Below are positions 31,530 to 41,699 of a stretch of DNA of 64,000 nucleotides, one piece after another (position 1 is the first letter of the stretch; each line of letters starts with the position of its first letter). The notes below the pieces were generated by a model. The model was not told the origin of the DNA and did not search any database. It saw only the letters and a list, made by a program, of their open reading frames with translations. Position numbers and translations under genes: made by a program. The DNA is from Macrothele yani (taxonomy: Eukaryota; Arthropoda; Arachnida; Araneae; Macrothelidae), in contig CM077022.1 in assembly GCA_039090855.1 (NCBI GenBank), positions 73,804,971-73,868,970 on the forward strand, in the 5' to 3' direction.

Positions 31530-32065
31530 ACTGAAACATGTTAGTTGACGCGATTCCAGGCGTTCTCTGACCTGGAGAGAACGAGGGACACGCTATCATT
31601 TCCCCATAGCCAGTGAAAGGTACACTTATGGTGGTGGCAGCATGCTATATTTATTTGTTTTCCTCCTGGTTCTGTATGTGGTCATTTTTGTCGGAATGAG
31701 GGCGCACAGACCTCTATGTGCTTCCAAGTGAAACCATGAAGACTCCACGCTATAGGAATGATGTCCTGGACCCCTAAGTTCGCCATTATGCAGGTGCCAT
31801 AGGAGATACATTGCTCATACAAGACGATAATTCTAATTCCCACCGAGCGAAGCTGTTAGAACAGTATCCTCAAGAAATACACTATTGCCGTATGGATTGG
31901 CCTGCAAAGTCTCTCGATCTTAATCCAATTGAGCATGTTTGGGATGTTCTAGGGAGAAGTGTTGCTGCCCTAAACTCCCCACCGCAAAACCTGGAGAGAT
32001 TTTGACAAGCTTTGCACGAACAATGATCGTTGCCACCTACTGATCTCTATGACGCACTACAGATG
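31530..32065 (+). pseudogene. Tc1-type transposase remnant, DD34E
   Basis: Best part is 31811-32005: 'LLIQDDNSNSHRAKLLEQYP' with second catalytic D, then 'CRMDWPAKSLDLNPIEHVWD' with E; I count 34 residues between them. The frame stops at 32003 ('NLERF') where related proteins continue with 'QALHEQ' in another frame. Upstream, 'YGGGSML' at 31626-31650 and scattered words are frameshifted; no TIRs were found. Parts of this fragment are repeated downstream at 32300-32570. Confidence 0.7.
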
Positions 32066-32105
32066 TAAAGCACGTGTCAAGACGATAAATCTGCAGCTAT
32101 ACATT

Positions 32106-32200
32106 CCGTCCGTGTAGCTTAGTTGGGAGAGCAACTTACTCTGGAATGAAGGGGCACAGACAAATTTGTGTTTTCACATTGGGGCCTGAACGTAAAAACA
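32106..32200 (+). mobile_element. SINE family 3, 3'-truncated copy
   Basis: 'CCGTGTAGCTTAGTTGGGAG' and 'AACTTACTCTGGAATGA' match the head of the SINEs at 23560 and 46380; the B box is lost. Confidence 0.5.
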
Positions 32201-32239
32201 GTTGCACGGGCCATTGGGTTCTTCCAAAAATGTTATGTT

Positions 32240-32985
32240 TGTTCAACACATCCTCTACAATTAATGAAAGTTCGTTCTTCGCTTATAAAAAAAATTAAGA
32301 CGGAGATGATGTGAGTACTACAGAGGTAAAGCACGTGTCAAAACGACAAATATGCAGCTGTACATGAACAACTAACTCCGATCTCTGTCACTGAGAAACT
32401 TGTGTTTTCACAGCTCCTAGTTGTCCTCATCAACAGCACGAAATATCGCTGTCAGGCCTGCATTGTTATGGTCGGTGACCGCATTCCCTATTGAGATACT
32501 TTTAGATTTATTTCATTTTCCTCGTGGTTCTGTATGTGGTGAATTTTGTCGGAATGAAGTGTTTATTACGAAATGTTTTGCGATCTCTCTCTAACATACG
32601 ATATGATACAGGTTTTCGCCAAACTTCGTAATATTTGATCATGTATTATTTAACTTATTACAATTTTTCTGTTTTTTCCTTAACTTATGGAAACCAGTCT
32701 AGTTCACATGTAGCCAAAAGGAAGTGATAGGCCGTTTAGTTGTTTAAAACGAGCTATATTCAATACTGAGCATCAGAAATAATTATTTCGTTAGCAAAAG
32801 TTGTGTCCGCAATATTATTTGATACAAAGTACGTTAATTCCCATACACTACAATAGAGAAAAGGGGAAGTGTAGAAAACGGCTTTACAGTGTTATTTAAG
32901 GAAACACGAATGCTTTGGTCAAAGAAATCTGTTGCTTCAACAATGCTTGTAAATCATGAAAGAAATACGGGATTACGCCATATAA
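32240..32985. other. Scrambled duplicate of the preceding Tc1 fragment, then no feature
   Basis: 'ctacagaggtaaagcacgtg' (32319) repeats 'ctacagatgtaaagcacgtg' (32055), and 'ggttctgtatgtggt' plus 'tttgtcggaatga' (32524-32557) repeats 31668-31698. After 32570 nothing is recognised. Confidence 0.4.
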
Positions 32986-33077
32986 TACAAATTTTGAAGA
33001 TGACAATCCGATTTTTGGCGTAAATGTGACAAGGATGGTAAGTCAGATAATTTTTGAAAACTTGAAAATTTTCATCG

Positions 33078-33148
33078 TCCTGGAGCGGGACGCGAACCCG
33101 CGTCTCCCAGAAAACGCCTAGGTATGCTAACCACTACACCACCCAGAA
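33078..33148 (-). tRNA. tRNA-like sequence in palindrome (probable pseudo-tRNA or SINE head), minus copy
   Basis: The minus strand folds as a cloverleaf: acceptor TCTGGGT/CTCCAGG, D-arm 'TGTAGTGGTTAGCA', anticodon stem CCTAG/CTGGG around loop GCGTTTT, T-arm stem GCGGG/CCCGC around TTCGCGT. A box and B box are both close to consensus. Against a real gene: position 33 is C rather than T, positions 8-9 are GG, and the would-be anticodon GTT (Asn) sits in an otherwise Glu/Asp-like body. Confidence 0.4.
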
Positions 33149-33196
33149 TCCTGTGATGGTTAAATTCAAATTGATCGGAAACTTGAAACTTGGTCG

Positions 33197-33268
33197 TTCT
33201 GGGTGGTGTAGTGGTTAGCATACCTAGGCGTTTTCTGGGAGACGCGGGTTCGTGTCCCGCTCCAGGAC
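33197..33268 (+). tRNA. tRNA-like sequence in palindrome, plus copy
   Basis: Mirror of the copy at 33078-33148 with T-loop TTCGTGT instead of TTCGCGT, which slightly weakens the B box. The same arguments for and against a real tRNA apply. Confidence 0.4.
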
Positions 33269-33374
33269 GATGAAAATTTTCAAGTTTTCAAAAATTATCT
33301 GACTTACCATCCTTGTCACATTTACGCCAAAAATCGGATTGTCATCTTCAAAATTTGTAATGCTTGTAAAACTT

Positions 33375-33845
33375 CTTATTTGTTAAAACGAAACTATAAC
33401 TATGGTAACACAAGTTAGTAAAATCATGCAATGCATTGATTATGATACGTTTTCCAACATACCAGAAATCATCACTCAAGTTATGAGGATGACTGTGGAG
33501 TAATTATCGCTCCTGTGTCCTGACCTTTGACCCCATTTCGATGATATTAAACATATTTGGTTCAGTATACCTCCGGAACAACGTGCTAAAGTTTTGTTGC
33601 AATAGAATTATTTTTAGTCAAGTTATGACGCATAAGGGCAACGGAATGGATTCCACTCCTATGTCCTGACCTTAGACCCGATTTCGCCTATTTTCAATAG
33701 GGTTCGTCCCCAGTTTGTTCCCTACCGCATACTAAAATTTCATCGAAATTGAACCAATTTTACGCGAGTTATCGTGCGGACGGACCGACAGACGGACAAA
33801 GCTGGAGCATATACGCTTCTTCAACCTACGGTTGAAAAGCGTAAA
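33375..33845 (-). repeat. Interspersed repeat X, copy 2
   Basis: Antisense to 12540-13245 and 35395-36000; same landmarks in reverse order ('aaaatcatgcaatgcattga' ... 'ggagcatatacgcttcttca'). Confidence 0.65.
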
Positions 33846-35394
33846 AACGGATATCAACGATATTGATCAACAACAAGATTTAATTTTGATTTATGAGCTC
33901 CATGTAAAGTATCCAGTAATTCCAATTTGATATTTACACGGATGCGACTGTGTAGGTGTTTGGTTTAGAATTGCTACACATTTTGACGAAATATATTATT
34001 ACTTAAGCAACCATTTTTGCAGTTAACACTTTAATTTGATTAAAAGGGAAATTCTTTAAAAGTGAAACGAAAATATCAATACTTCTGTTTATGGCGGAGT
34101 AATAATTTTAAAAGATGCAAGCTTACTAATTGCATAGCGTGAAACTAAGTTAAATTAACAGTTTCTTCGAATAGCGTTTTAGTCAGTGTCACTTTTATTG
34201 ACACTCTTTAGGGAACTGAGTCCTAAAAATCATTGCAAAATGCAAGGATAATGTTAGACCTTTAGTTTGAAAAAAGATTTTATTCATTGTTTCGCGTAAC
34301 ACAGGAAAAAGCCATGATTTGCTTCAAGTCATAGCAATTTTACGTGTAGCTACCTGTTGAATACAAGTTATATCCTGCATTTTAATTACGATAAAACAGT
34401 GCCTTGAAAACTGAGATTTGATAGCTTGCACAAAATTTTTAAAAATTATTACTGGCATAACTTGACAATAAACGTTTATTACCGAAATTTATCGAAAACA
34501 CAGATTTATTGTGTTGAACTTGAGCTCTTCAGCTGTGAAAATGCCAAATGCGCGCGTGGAAGCGAAGCCCTCCTTAAAAATTTTCCAAAAGTGAAATTCG
34601 TGATGGCGTATGTATTCAACGACCGTTCGTCATAAAGAATTTTCTCAGACGAGACGTAACCATCTTCAAACCATAAAGGTTTTCTTGTAGAAAATATATG
34701 GAACGCGATGTAGCGTGATTCAGGAATCGCAGATTTTTTTACTTCATTTTTTGAGCCAGCTCTTAACAACACAACATTTTTTTTTGCATTTTAGAAAATA
34801 ATTTATATGCGAAATGTGGTCCGAGAAGACAAAAAAGGTTTCATGTTTAAAGGTTTAGATTTACATAATACAATAAACCGTTTACCAGATTGCGTTTTTC
34901 ACATAAAATATTTGATTTCATAATCTGCAGTGTTCGCAAGTCATGCAATGCGAAAAAATAAAACTTGTATACGACCGAGGGTTAAAAATTATATTGTGTT
35001 TGCTGGATTCTGTTTTATCTGGTCAGCTGACCCCATAGCATTTTGAAACGGTGCATCTGTGATGTCGTACGATAGTGAAAGAATTGGAATATAGCAAAGC
35101 AGCTACATTTTCATCTTTTAAAAATTTTGTTGCAGAAAATGAACTAAGACTATATGCCTAGCTGATTATTTCTTAATTTCCTAACGACCAAGAGGTAATA
35201 ACATGAAAAATAATATAAGTTCTTATCCTGTTCAAGATACTTTTCTAGTTTCTTTCTCCTTGCGAAAAGTTGTTGAATCAAGGGATACTCACGTGTCGGG
35301 GGAGAAAAGGGGAGATCTCTTTTTGATTGAAAAGAATAAACGCCACAAATTAATATCAGAAAGAGGATCTTTTCAATACACTTCAATGAGATGT
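33846..35394. other. No gene recognised
   Basis: 1.5 kb of AT-rich DNA. Open frames up to 103 codons have no recognisable motif. Confidence 0.35.
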
Positions 35395-36000
35395 CATTTA
35401 CGCTTTCCAACCGTAGAAGAAGCGTATATGCTCCAGCTTTGCCCGTCTGTCTGTCCGTCCGTCCGTCCGTCCGTCCGCACGATAACTCGCGTAAAAGTGG
35501 TTCGATTTCGATGAAATTTTAGTACAACGTGGGAAGGAACCCTATTGAAAATAGGCGAAATGGGTTCAAAGATCAGGACAAAGGAGCGGGATCCATTCCA
35601 TCGGCTTTATGCGTCATAACATACGTAAAAATACATCGATTGCGAAAAAACTTTATCATGTTGTTCCGGAGATGAACTGAACTGATTCTGTTTAATATCA
35701 TCGAAATGGAGTTAAAGGTCAGGGCACATTAGCGAGATTTCTTCCACAGCCATTATCCTCATAACTTGACTAAACATGCTTGTTTTGCGACAAAACTTTA
35801 GTATGTTGTTCCGGAGGTATGCTGAACCGGTTTTGTTGAATATCATCGAAATGGGGTCAAAAGTCAGGGCACAGGAGCGAAATCTATTCCACATCCATTA
35901 CCATCATAACTTGAGTAATGATTTCTGGTATGTTGGAAAGCGTATCATAATCAATGCATTGCATGATTTTACTAACTTGTTTTATTTGGTACACCTGCCC
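35395..36000 (+). repeat. Interspersed repeat X, copy 3, with (GTCC)n
   Basis: Most complete copy. A GTCT/GTCC tetranucleotide run lies at 35444-35478. Two internal units around 'ttatcatgttgttccggag' (35655) and 'ttagtatgttgttccggag' (35799) are ~144 bases apart and share 'tatcatcgaaatgg'. Confidence 0.7.
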
Positions 36001-36019
36001 TCGTTACTTAAACCGAAGA

Positions 36020-36925
36020 GCTGTCTTGTATTATCTGGTACAAACAGTTTTCTAGCAGATGCTTTAACTCTTTTAAGTTACGTGGTTAAGCTGCTGCAGA
36101 TCGGATTTTCTGTTCCAACACAAACTACACAGATGCTCGATTGGATTGATGAACAATCCGGGCAGTGTGACATGGCGCATTATACCCCTGAAAGAAGGTA
36201 CTACTAGAGGGAAATACCGTTGCCATTCAAGGAGGTACGACTTGGTCTCCAATGATGCTTAGGTACGTGGTAGACGTCATAGTTTCTTGCACATGAATGA
36301 CTGGACCTAGGGTTTCTCAGCAGAATATTGCCCAAAGCATTAGATTTCGTCCACCGGCTTGCTTCGGTCCTACAGTGCATCGTGGTGCCTACAAATTTCA
36401 GGGTAAACGATGCACATGTACTCGACCGTCTGCATGGTGCAACAGGAAACTATATCATCGGACCAGACTACCTTCGCCCAATCATTCAAGGTCCAGTTTT
36501 GATGCTCGTGGGCCCATTGTTGGTGCTTTCGACAATGAACCGAGGTTAGCATGGGCACTCGGAGCGGCCTGAGGCGATGCAGCCCCATTTTCATCAGGTT
36601 TCGATGTACTGTGTGTTGTGACACATTACTCCCGTTACCAGCATTCAAATTAGCGGCAAGTTGCTTCACATTATCCCTTCTGTTGGCTTGTACCTTACGG
36701 GATAGCCTTCGCTCACCTCTAGCATCGATGAGCCGCGGTCGGCCCGCACCTTGCCGGCCGTTCGTGGTTCTTCCCTTCGCGGGCCACTTTTTGCAGGTAC
36801 TAACCACAGCTGACCATGAGTACCCCACAAGCCTTGCCGCCTGGAATAGGCTGTGGCCCAGCCGTCTGGCCATTTCAATTTAGCTTTCGTCAAACTCGGT
36901 AATTCCGCTGCCTTTCCCATCTGGA
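36020..36925 (-). pseudogene. Tc1-type transposase (MGKAA family), copy 2, broken
   Basis: Related to the element at 49546. N-terminus 'MGKAAELPSLTKAKL' at 36920, then a frameshift to 'MARRLGHSLFQAARLVGYSW', 'SAVVSTCKKWPAKGRTTNGR', 'GAGRPRLIDARGERRLSRKV' and 'NVSQHTVHRNLMKMGLHRLR'. The frame is open as far as 'NWTLNDWAKVVWSDDIVSCC', where the first catalytic D lies (WSD). Beyond that only frameshifted fragments are readable ('FGQYSAEKP', 'LGRGGTWS'-like words), and the DN..SPDLNPIE region is reduced to 'FINPIEHLCSLC'. TIRs not found. Confidence 0.75.
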
Positions 36926-37079
36926 GAACAAGAGTAACTCTGATTACTGAAGCTCAATATCAGGTTCTATTATACCGTTTTATGACCTTCACGTGCGTCG
37001 TCGTTTACCTGCAGTTACTTCGATTTGCACGAAGAAACCTTGGTCATAATAATTTGGCTCTTCGCTGTAAATGGCTCAC

Positions 37080-37390
37080 TCCAGCGCGTTAGGTGGCATA
37101 TGAGTGATGTGCGCTGTACATATCATGCAGACCATCTCGTCGTGCATCAATTAACGAGCTCGTACCACTTCGTCCTGTAGATGCTCAATTGGGTTCAAAT
37201 CAAGGGAGTCAGTGGGCCATTCCAGAGTTGCGAACTCAATATGGAGTGCTACTCCAAGCAGTGCTTCACCAAATGGGAGATATAAGACGAGGCGTTGTCT
37301 CGGAAGAAGGCATTCTGCTCGGGGAAATGGATAGCCACGAAGGGGCGTAGGCCCCCGGCGAGTACGTCAGCTTATCCTTGTGGTGCGTTG
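37080..37390 (-). pseudogene. Tc1/mariner transposase C-terminal scrap
   Basis: Minus-strand reading near 37140-37220 gives 'WPTDSLDLNPIEHLQDEVVR', which is the catalytic-E box of Tc1-type transposases (SPDLNPIEHLWD). Flanking sequence is too decayed to assign. Confidence 0.55.
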
Positions 37391-37394
37391 TGTG

Positions 37395-37600
37395 ACGTAT
37401 GAGTCAAATGGACAGTGAAAAGCCTTCAAGCGTAGTTCATTTGGAAGAACAGCCTCTCCAGAGCAGGGAGATGTGGATTCGAATTTCGTTGTCGCAAAGA
37501 AAGGTGATACTGGTGCCCGATCCAAAATGGGTTTCCTGGCCGTGAAGATTGAAAACTAATTGTGGGATGGACATCATACATAAATAATAAATAAACACTT
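37395..37600 (+). mobile_element. tRNA-like SINE, family 5, copy 1
   Basis: 'GCGTAGTTCATTTGGAAGAAC' and 'GTGGATTCGAATTTCG' are A- and B-box-like. It shares an upstream 'tgtgacgt' and 'gaaaagcct' with the copy at 37688. Confidence 0.5.
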
Positions 37601-37687
37601 CTGCAGCGAAATGGTCGTTGAGTGTTGCTGTGGGTTGAACCTAAACCTTCTGAGAGATTTCGTGCCCCGATATTTCTCAGGGTCGAA

Positions 37688-37850
37688 TGATGTGACGTCG
37701 GAGTTAAAAGGACAACGAAGCAACGAAAAGCCTGGCAGTGTAGTTCAATTGGGAAAGCAGCAGCTCCAGTGCCGGAAGATGTGGTTTGAATCCCACTGCC
37801 GGCAAAAGAAAGGTTATAGATGATGGTCGCAATCAACACAACCGTTCCCA
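37688..37850 (+). mobile_element. tRNA-like SINE, family 5, copy 2
   Basis: 'GCAGTGTAGTTCAATTGGGA' and 'GTGGTTTGAATCCCAC'. It follows copy 1 by about 300 bases in the same orientation. Confidence 0.55.
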
Positions 37851-37879
37851 AAGTGTTTCACGTAAACCCACCACAGAAA

Positions 37880-38777
37880 ATCCCACCATTGTCGTGCTGG
37901 AAGATCCTATCCTGCCCAGGAAAGACAATCAGCATGTATGGGGGGATGTACGTGGTCTGCAAGGATGGATTCATAACGAATTCGGTCCATAATGCCTTCC
38001 ACAGGTATGAGTGGCCAGTGAATGCGACGAAAACAATCCGCAGACCATAATGCTGCTCCCACCAGCTTGTGTTCTGCCAGCAATGTTTGAAGAGTGTTTG
38101 TTCTCCGATGTTTCTCGCCTTATACGCCAACGTCTGTCCGTTCGATGAAGCAGAAAACGTGACTCATCGGAGAAGGCAATCATTTGCCAATCAGCGGAGA
38201 TCCAATTCCGATACTGCCGTGCAAATGTAAGTTTCTCTGCCGATGCACCTTCGTTAGCATAAGTGCAGTGACCATCCGTCTGCATCGGAACCCCATACGC
38301 AGCAGGGTTCGTAGAACTGTCGTTTTAGACACACTTCCGGTTGCCTCCTGGTTCATTGGGCCAGTGAATTGCTCCACTGTAGCGTGTCGATCGGCCCTCA
38401 CCCACCTTCGAGGCCGACGTTCACCTTTTACGTCAATGGCACGTGGTGCTCCCCAGTTTCCACCTCGCTTATTCGCAATGGTGCCATTTCTCCAATCACG
38501 ATACACTTTCACCACTGCAGCACGCGAACAGTTCACAAACTGCGCTGTTTCAGAAATACTTCCACCCTTGTCCCGAAAGTCGACAATCATACCTTTTTGG
38601 AAATCTGATAAATCGCTCCTTTTATCCATGACAGCAACGAGTGATATGTTTTCAGAATGCCTACAAGCACACCTTATATACTCTCCAAGCTAGCTCACGA
38701 CACGTGCTTTCTTTCATTGGCTACGCAATGTTGACGTCAAAAGTAGGAGGTGGTCACAATAATCTGATTCGACTGTG
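37880..38777 (-). mobile_element. DD36E-family Tc1/mariner element, copy 2, 3'-truncated
   Basis: The right end 'ggtggtcacaataatctgat' then 'tcgactgtg', plus TA (38778-38779), is intact. The left end is cut at about 37890, just after the second catalytic D region, so the 3' TIR is missing. Confidence 0.85.
37890..38629 (-). pseudogene. Tc1/mariner transposase, DD36E family, truncated
   Basis: N-terminus complete and open from 38629: 'MDKRSDLSDFQKGMIVDFRD', 'CSRAAVVKVYRDWRNGTIAN', 'RHATVEQFTGPMNQEATGSV', 'SKTTVLRTLLRMGFRCRRMV'. It then shifts to the frame at 37971-38285 with 'FARQYRNWISADWQMIAFSD' and 'ESRFLLHRTD' (first catalytic D), and again to the frame ending 37858 with 'GQDRIFQHDN' (second D). 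The E is beyond the truncation. This copy preserves the first D lost from copy 1, so between them the family's catalytic domain can be followed. Confidence 0.85.
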
Positions 38778-38907
38778 TATTAATTCATCCATATAAACAA
38801 ATAGGGCTTCAATTCCGACACGACATGCAATGGGAATGAGATGTTAGCACGTCAAACGAAAACCTTTGATTGCGCAATGCAAAAGATCCGTTGTTTAAAG
38901 TAACGCC

Positions 38908-39127
38908 GCCCGGTGGCACAGTGGTTTAAGCGCTGGCTTGAGACCATTCGTCCGAGATGAATCCGGGTTCGAATCCCGGTGATGCATGGATGTTGTGTTT
39001 GTCTTACGGCACGGCACTGGCACGTCTCCCCTTCCCCGGAACCAGTGGCTCTAAAGTAAGGACAGGTGACTGCTTATAGCTTATCTTATAGCTCACAGTG
39101 GTCGTTTAAAGCTACAATTACAAAAAA
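38908..39127 (+). mobile_element. tRNA-derived SINE, family 1
   Basis: Full-length; B box GGTTCGAATCCC intact; tail 'caattacaaaaaaa'. Target duplication, if any, is limited to 'aaagta'. Confidence 0.9.
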
Positions 39128-39180
39128 AGTAGCTCTCTCAGTGTTACAATGTGACACTCGGGGCATGAGAGAGTGAATCA

Positions 39181-39570
39181 CCAGAGAAGCCCGTGATACG
39201 TGTTTGCCTGTTCTTTGCTCCAAACAATCGCTCTGGAAACAAACGCAAAGGAAGTATCATTTTATAACATGTGGTATCGATGAGTTAGCGTCTGCGCCGT
39301 ATCGTTGGTCTGTGGAAATGTTCGTTGCTTTAAGAAAAAAGCCGGCAATATTTTTGTATGACAAATCATTTTTTAGTCCGCTGGCACCAGTATGAAGTAC
39401 AAAACTCCACAGTACGTATTTTTCTTTGAAATATTTTTTTCTTTTCAAAAATAAAATGGAAATAAAACCGGGTCGAAATCGGGGAAGGAACACTTTGACC
39501 CGACTGGTTTGACCCTCAAGAAATTGTCGACCGGTTGACCCGCTGACCCGTGACCCGTTTCCATCTCTGG
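39181..39570. mobile_element. Possible hAT-type MITE
   Basis: Ends 'CAGAGAAGCCCG' (left) and, on the opposite strand, 'CAGAGATGGAAACGGGTCAC' (right); CAGAGATGG is a common hAT terminus. Flanks 'gtgaatca' and 'gtgatgac' could be a decayed 8-bp duplication. The right subterminal part is rich in GGGTC words. Confidence 0.35.
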
Positions 39571-41192
39571 TGATGACAGAATTCAAGTGGACGTTGCCTA
39601 TGCAGTCTTTCTCGTTACACGTACTTTCGCTGCCGAGATCACTCCGATGTAGTGGCTCACACGCCCAGGTGAGGACGACCTAACTTAGGTACGTTGAACC
39701 GTTTTACCCTTTTATCTGCCTCACCTTTCACGTAATTGCCTCGCAACTTCAATAATTTACATAACTTAACTGTCAACACCCACCCACCAATTTGCATGTC
39801 CCTCAAACGAGTACTTCCTGGTGTGGCATTTTCTATGTCCAGCAGTGTAGTTTAAATAAAACGTAGTAACCGAGCTATTCTTTGCGTGAAAATTATCTTA
39901 TTTAAACCCTGAAATATAATAATATATTTCCTGTCTTTTTATTATGCAAGGACAGGTACTCCAATGCCAGAAATGAGCAGACCAGGAAAGACTAGAGGGG
40001 AGAGGAGCCTAATTAAATATTAACCTTTTTCTATCAGTACACCTACATGGAAGCATATTGAAGGATCCAAGCATACTAATATCCTCGCTGCCTCGGGCGA
40101 TAACATTACTGTTTACGTACCTACTAACTACTTCGAGACTAATGAGCTAAAAAAGAAATTCGTCTTCCTTTCGCGATAAAAATATCCAACGTGTTTTAAT
40201 AACAGAGACTATAAATAGCTTTACCGGAAATTGCAAATTTTTAACGCGCAAGAGATTCAGTTCGTCTTACATGAGATCATTCGATATTATGAAGTAAAAT
40301 TATTAATGGCCTTGAACGCCTTCGGTTTGTGTTTTCCCGCGGGGAAGAAAGGTTCAAATAGAGCAGCAAAGGTAGTTTGATTTTAGAGATACTAAAAATG
40401 TTAGTTTTTGTTTTTTTTCTGCCTTTCTTCAGAACTTTTCAGACGCAATGCCCACGATTGCCTAAACCCCCTTCACCGTTGAGAATGGTAACAGTTACAC
40501 GCTACGTAGTATTGATTTTCTCTGTCTTCTAGCCACTTAAAATCATAACTTTATCTAGTTTTCTACGAAGAAAGGCAAATGCGGGAAATACTCGTTCATT
40601 AGGGAATTATATTTTCAGGAAAGCAGAGCATGCATACATAATATATCTAAGTTGAAAGTGCGTGCATTAGGGAGTTTGTTTGTTATATGTCAAAAGTTTT
40701 GGGTATTACAAAAAATATACCCTATTAAAGTTACGTTTTCCCACGTGTATCGTTACCTTCCTTAAAGCAAAATATTATTTTAAAATTGGTGCTAAATTGC
40801 ATTGTTGTATAAAAATGATCAATAATTTATTACCCATCCACGAAACTCTTCAGAAAACTTGAAAATATATATCTCATGCGAGAATATTTCAAAACTTTTC
40901 AAGTTTTCTGAAGGTTTTGTAGCAAGTATGACCCCTAATCACGGCCTTGAGATGCTCCCAGAAAATAATGTGCTTATCTGACTGCCATATGCTTCGGAGA
41001 TTAATTCTTCAAAATGTTTTTAATTTCTTAATTACAAAAGATAAATACGATTAACTACTTTGAAAAATAAAATGCCTTGATACATTTCGACGCAAATTGT
41101 AAAATTATCAGATAAAACAAGAAAAAAAGATATTCTTAAAAATGTTGCATGCAAACGAATTCGTCAGTACATTATAAAACAAGAAAAATGAT
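39571..41192. other. No gene recognised
   Basis: AT-rich with no transposon remnant recognised. Confidence 0.35.
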
Positions 41193-41608
41193 ACCGAATT
41201 TTCGGCAGCAATGAGAACGTCTTTTGAATCCTTTCTGATTCGAATAAAATTTATCAATATTATTCATAGTCAATGGAACCGGTTAGAAAGAAAATCAACC
41301 GGATTTCTACATTCGATAAAACATCTAGAAATAGAAACAGCTACTTACTTCTACGAGTATAAAAAAAAAAAATGTTACGAAAATTAAAAAGAAAGATGAC
41401 ACCGAATTTTCGGTTGTAATGAGCACGTCTTTTGAATCCTTTCTGATGCAATTAAAATTTATCAAAGGTATTCAAAGTCAATGTAACCGGTTAGAAAAAC
41501 ATCTAACCGGATTTCTACAATCGATAAAACATCCAAAAATAGAAGCAGCTACTCACTTCCACCAACAGCTAAAAGGTATGTTACGAGAATTAACAAATGG
41601 CGCACAAA
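41193..41608 (+). repeat. 208-bp tandem duplication
   Basis: Units start 'accgaattttcgg' at 41193 and 41401; 'cgtcttttgaatcctttctg' occurs in both. The second unit has an open frame; the first has stops and an A10-12 run at 41362. Confidence 0.85.
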
Positions 41609-41667
41609 AAGTTTCTCATGGCAGAAGGAAGGTATTGGATTTTCAAATCGAACAGTTAGAAGAATAA
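41419..41667 (+). CDS. Small uncharacterised ORF in duplicated unit
   Basis: 82 codons from ATG at 41419 to TAA. No domain recognised. The predicted peptide is helical and charged ('RLEKHLTGFLQSIKHPKIEA', ending 'KVLDFQIEQLEE'), with no signal peptide or membrane segment. The equivalent frame in the neighbouring unit (from about 41211) is broken by stops. That could mean one copy decayed after duplication of a coding exon, or that the frame is chance. No promoter or splice site could be assigned. Low confidence that it is a gene. Confidence 0.2.
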   Translation: MSTSFESFLMQLKFIKGIQSQCNRLEKHLTGFLQSIKHPKIEAATHFHQQLKGMLRELTNGAQKVSHGRRKVLDFQIEQLEE

Positions 41668-41699
41668 ATGTAGAAGGAAATATGAGGAATGCGCAAGCA

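Larger units (their letters stand above)
32987..33358. repeat. Near-perfect palindrome, 162-bp arms, 48-bp spacer
   Basis: Arms 32987-33148 and 33197-33358 are reverse complements with one mismatch that I can find (within the B-box-like segment: 'gggacgcgaaccc' against 'gggacacgaaccc'). Each arm contains the tRNA-like sequence. The near identity implies a very recent duplication or ongoing correction between arms. Confidence 0.92.

Noticed and set aside
35150..35514. Possible coding region around 35203-35514
   Set aside because: The frame runs into repeat X and its GTCC microsatellite; no domain recognised.
39257..39586. 109-codon minus-strand ORF
   Set aside because: Covers the inverted ends of a possible hAT-type MITE; the peptide is the translation of the GGGTC-rich terminus.
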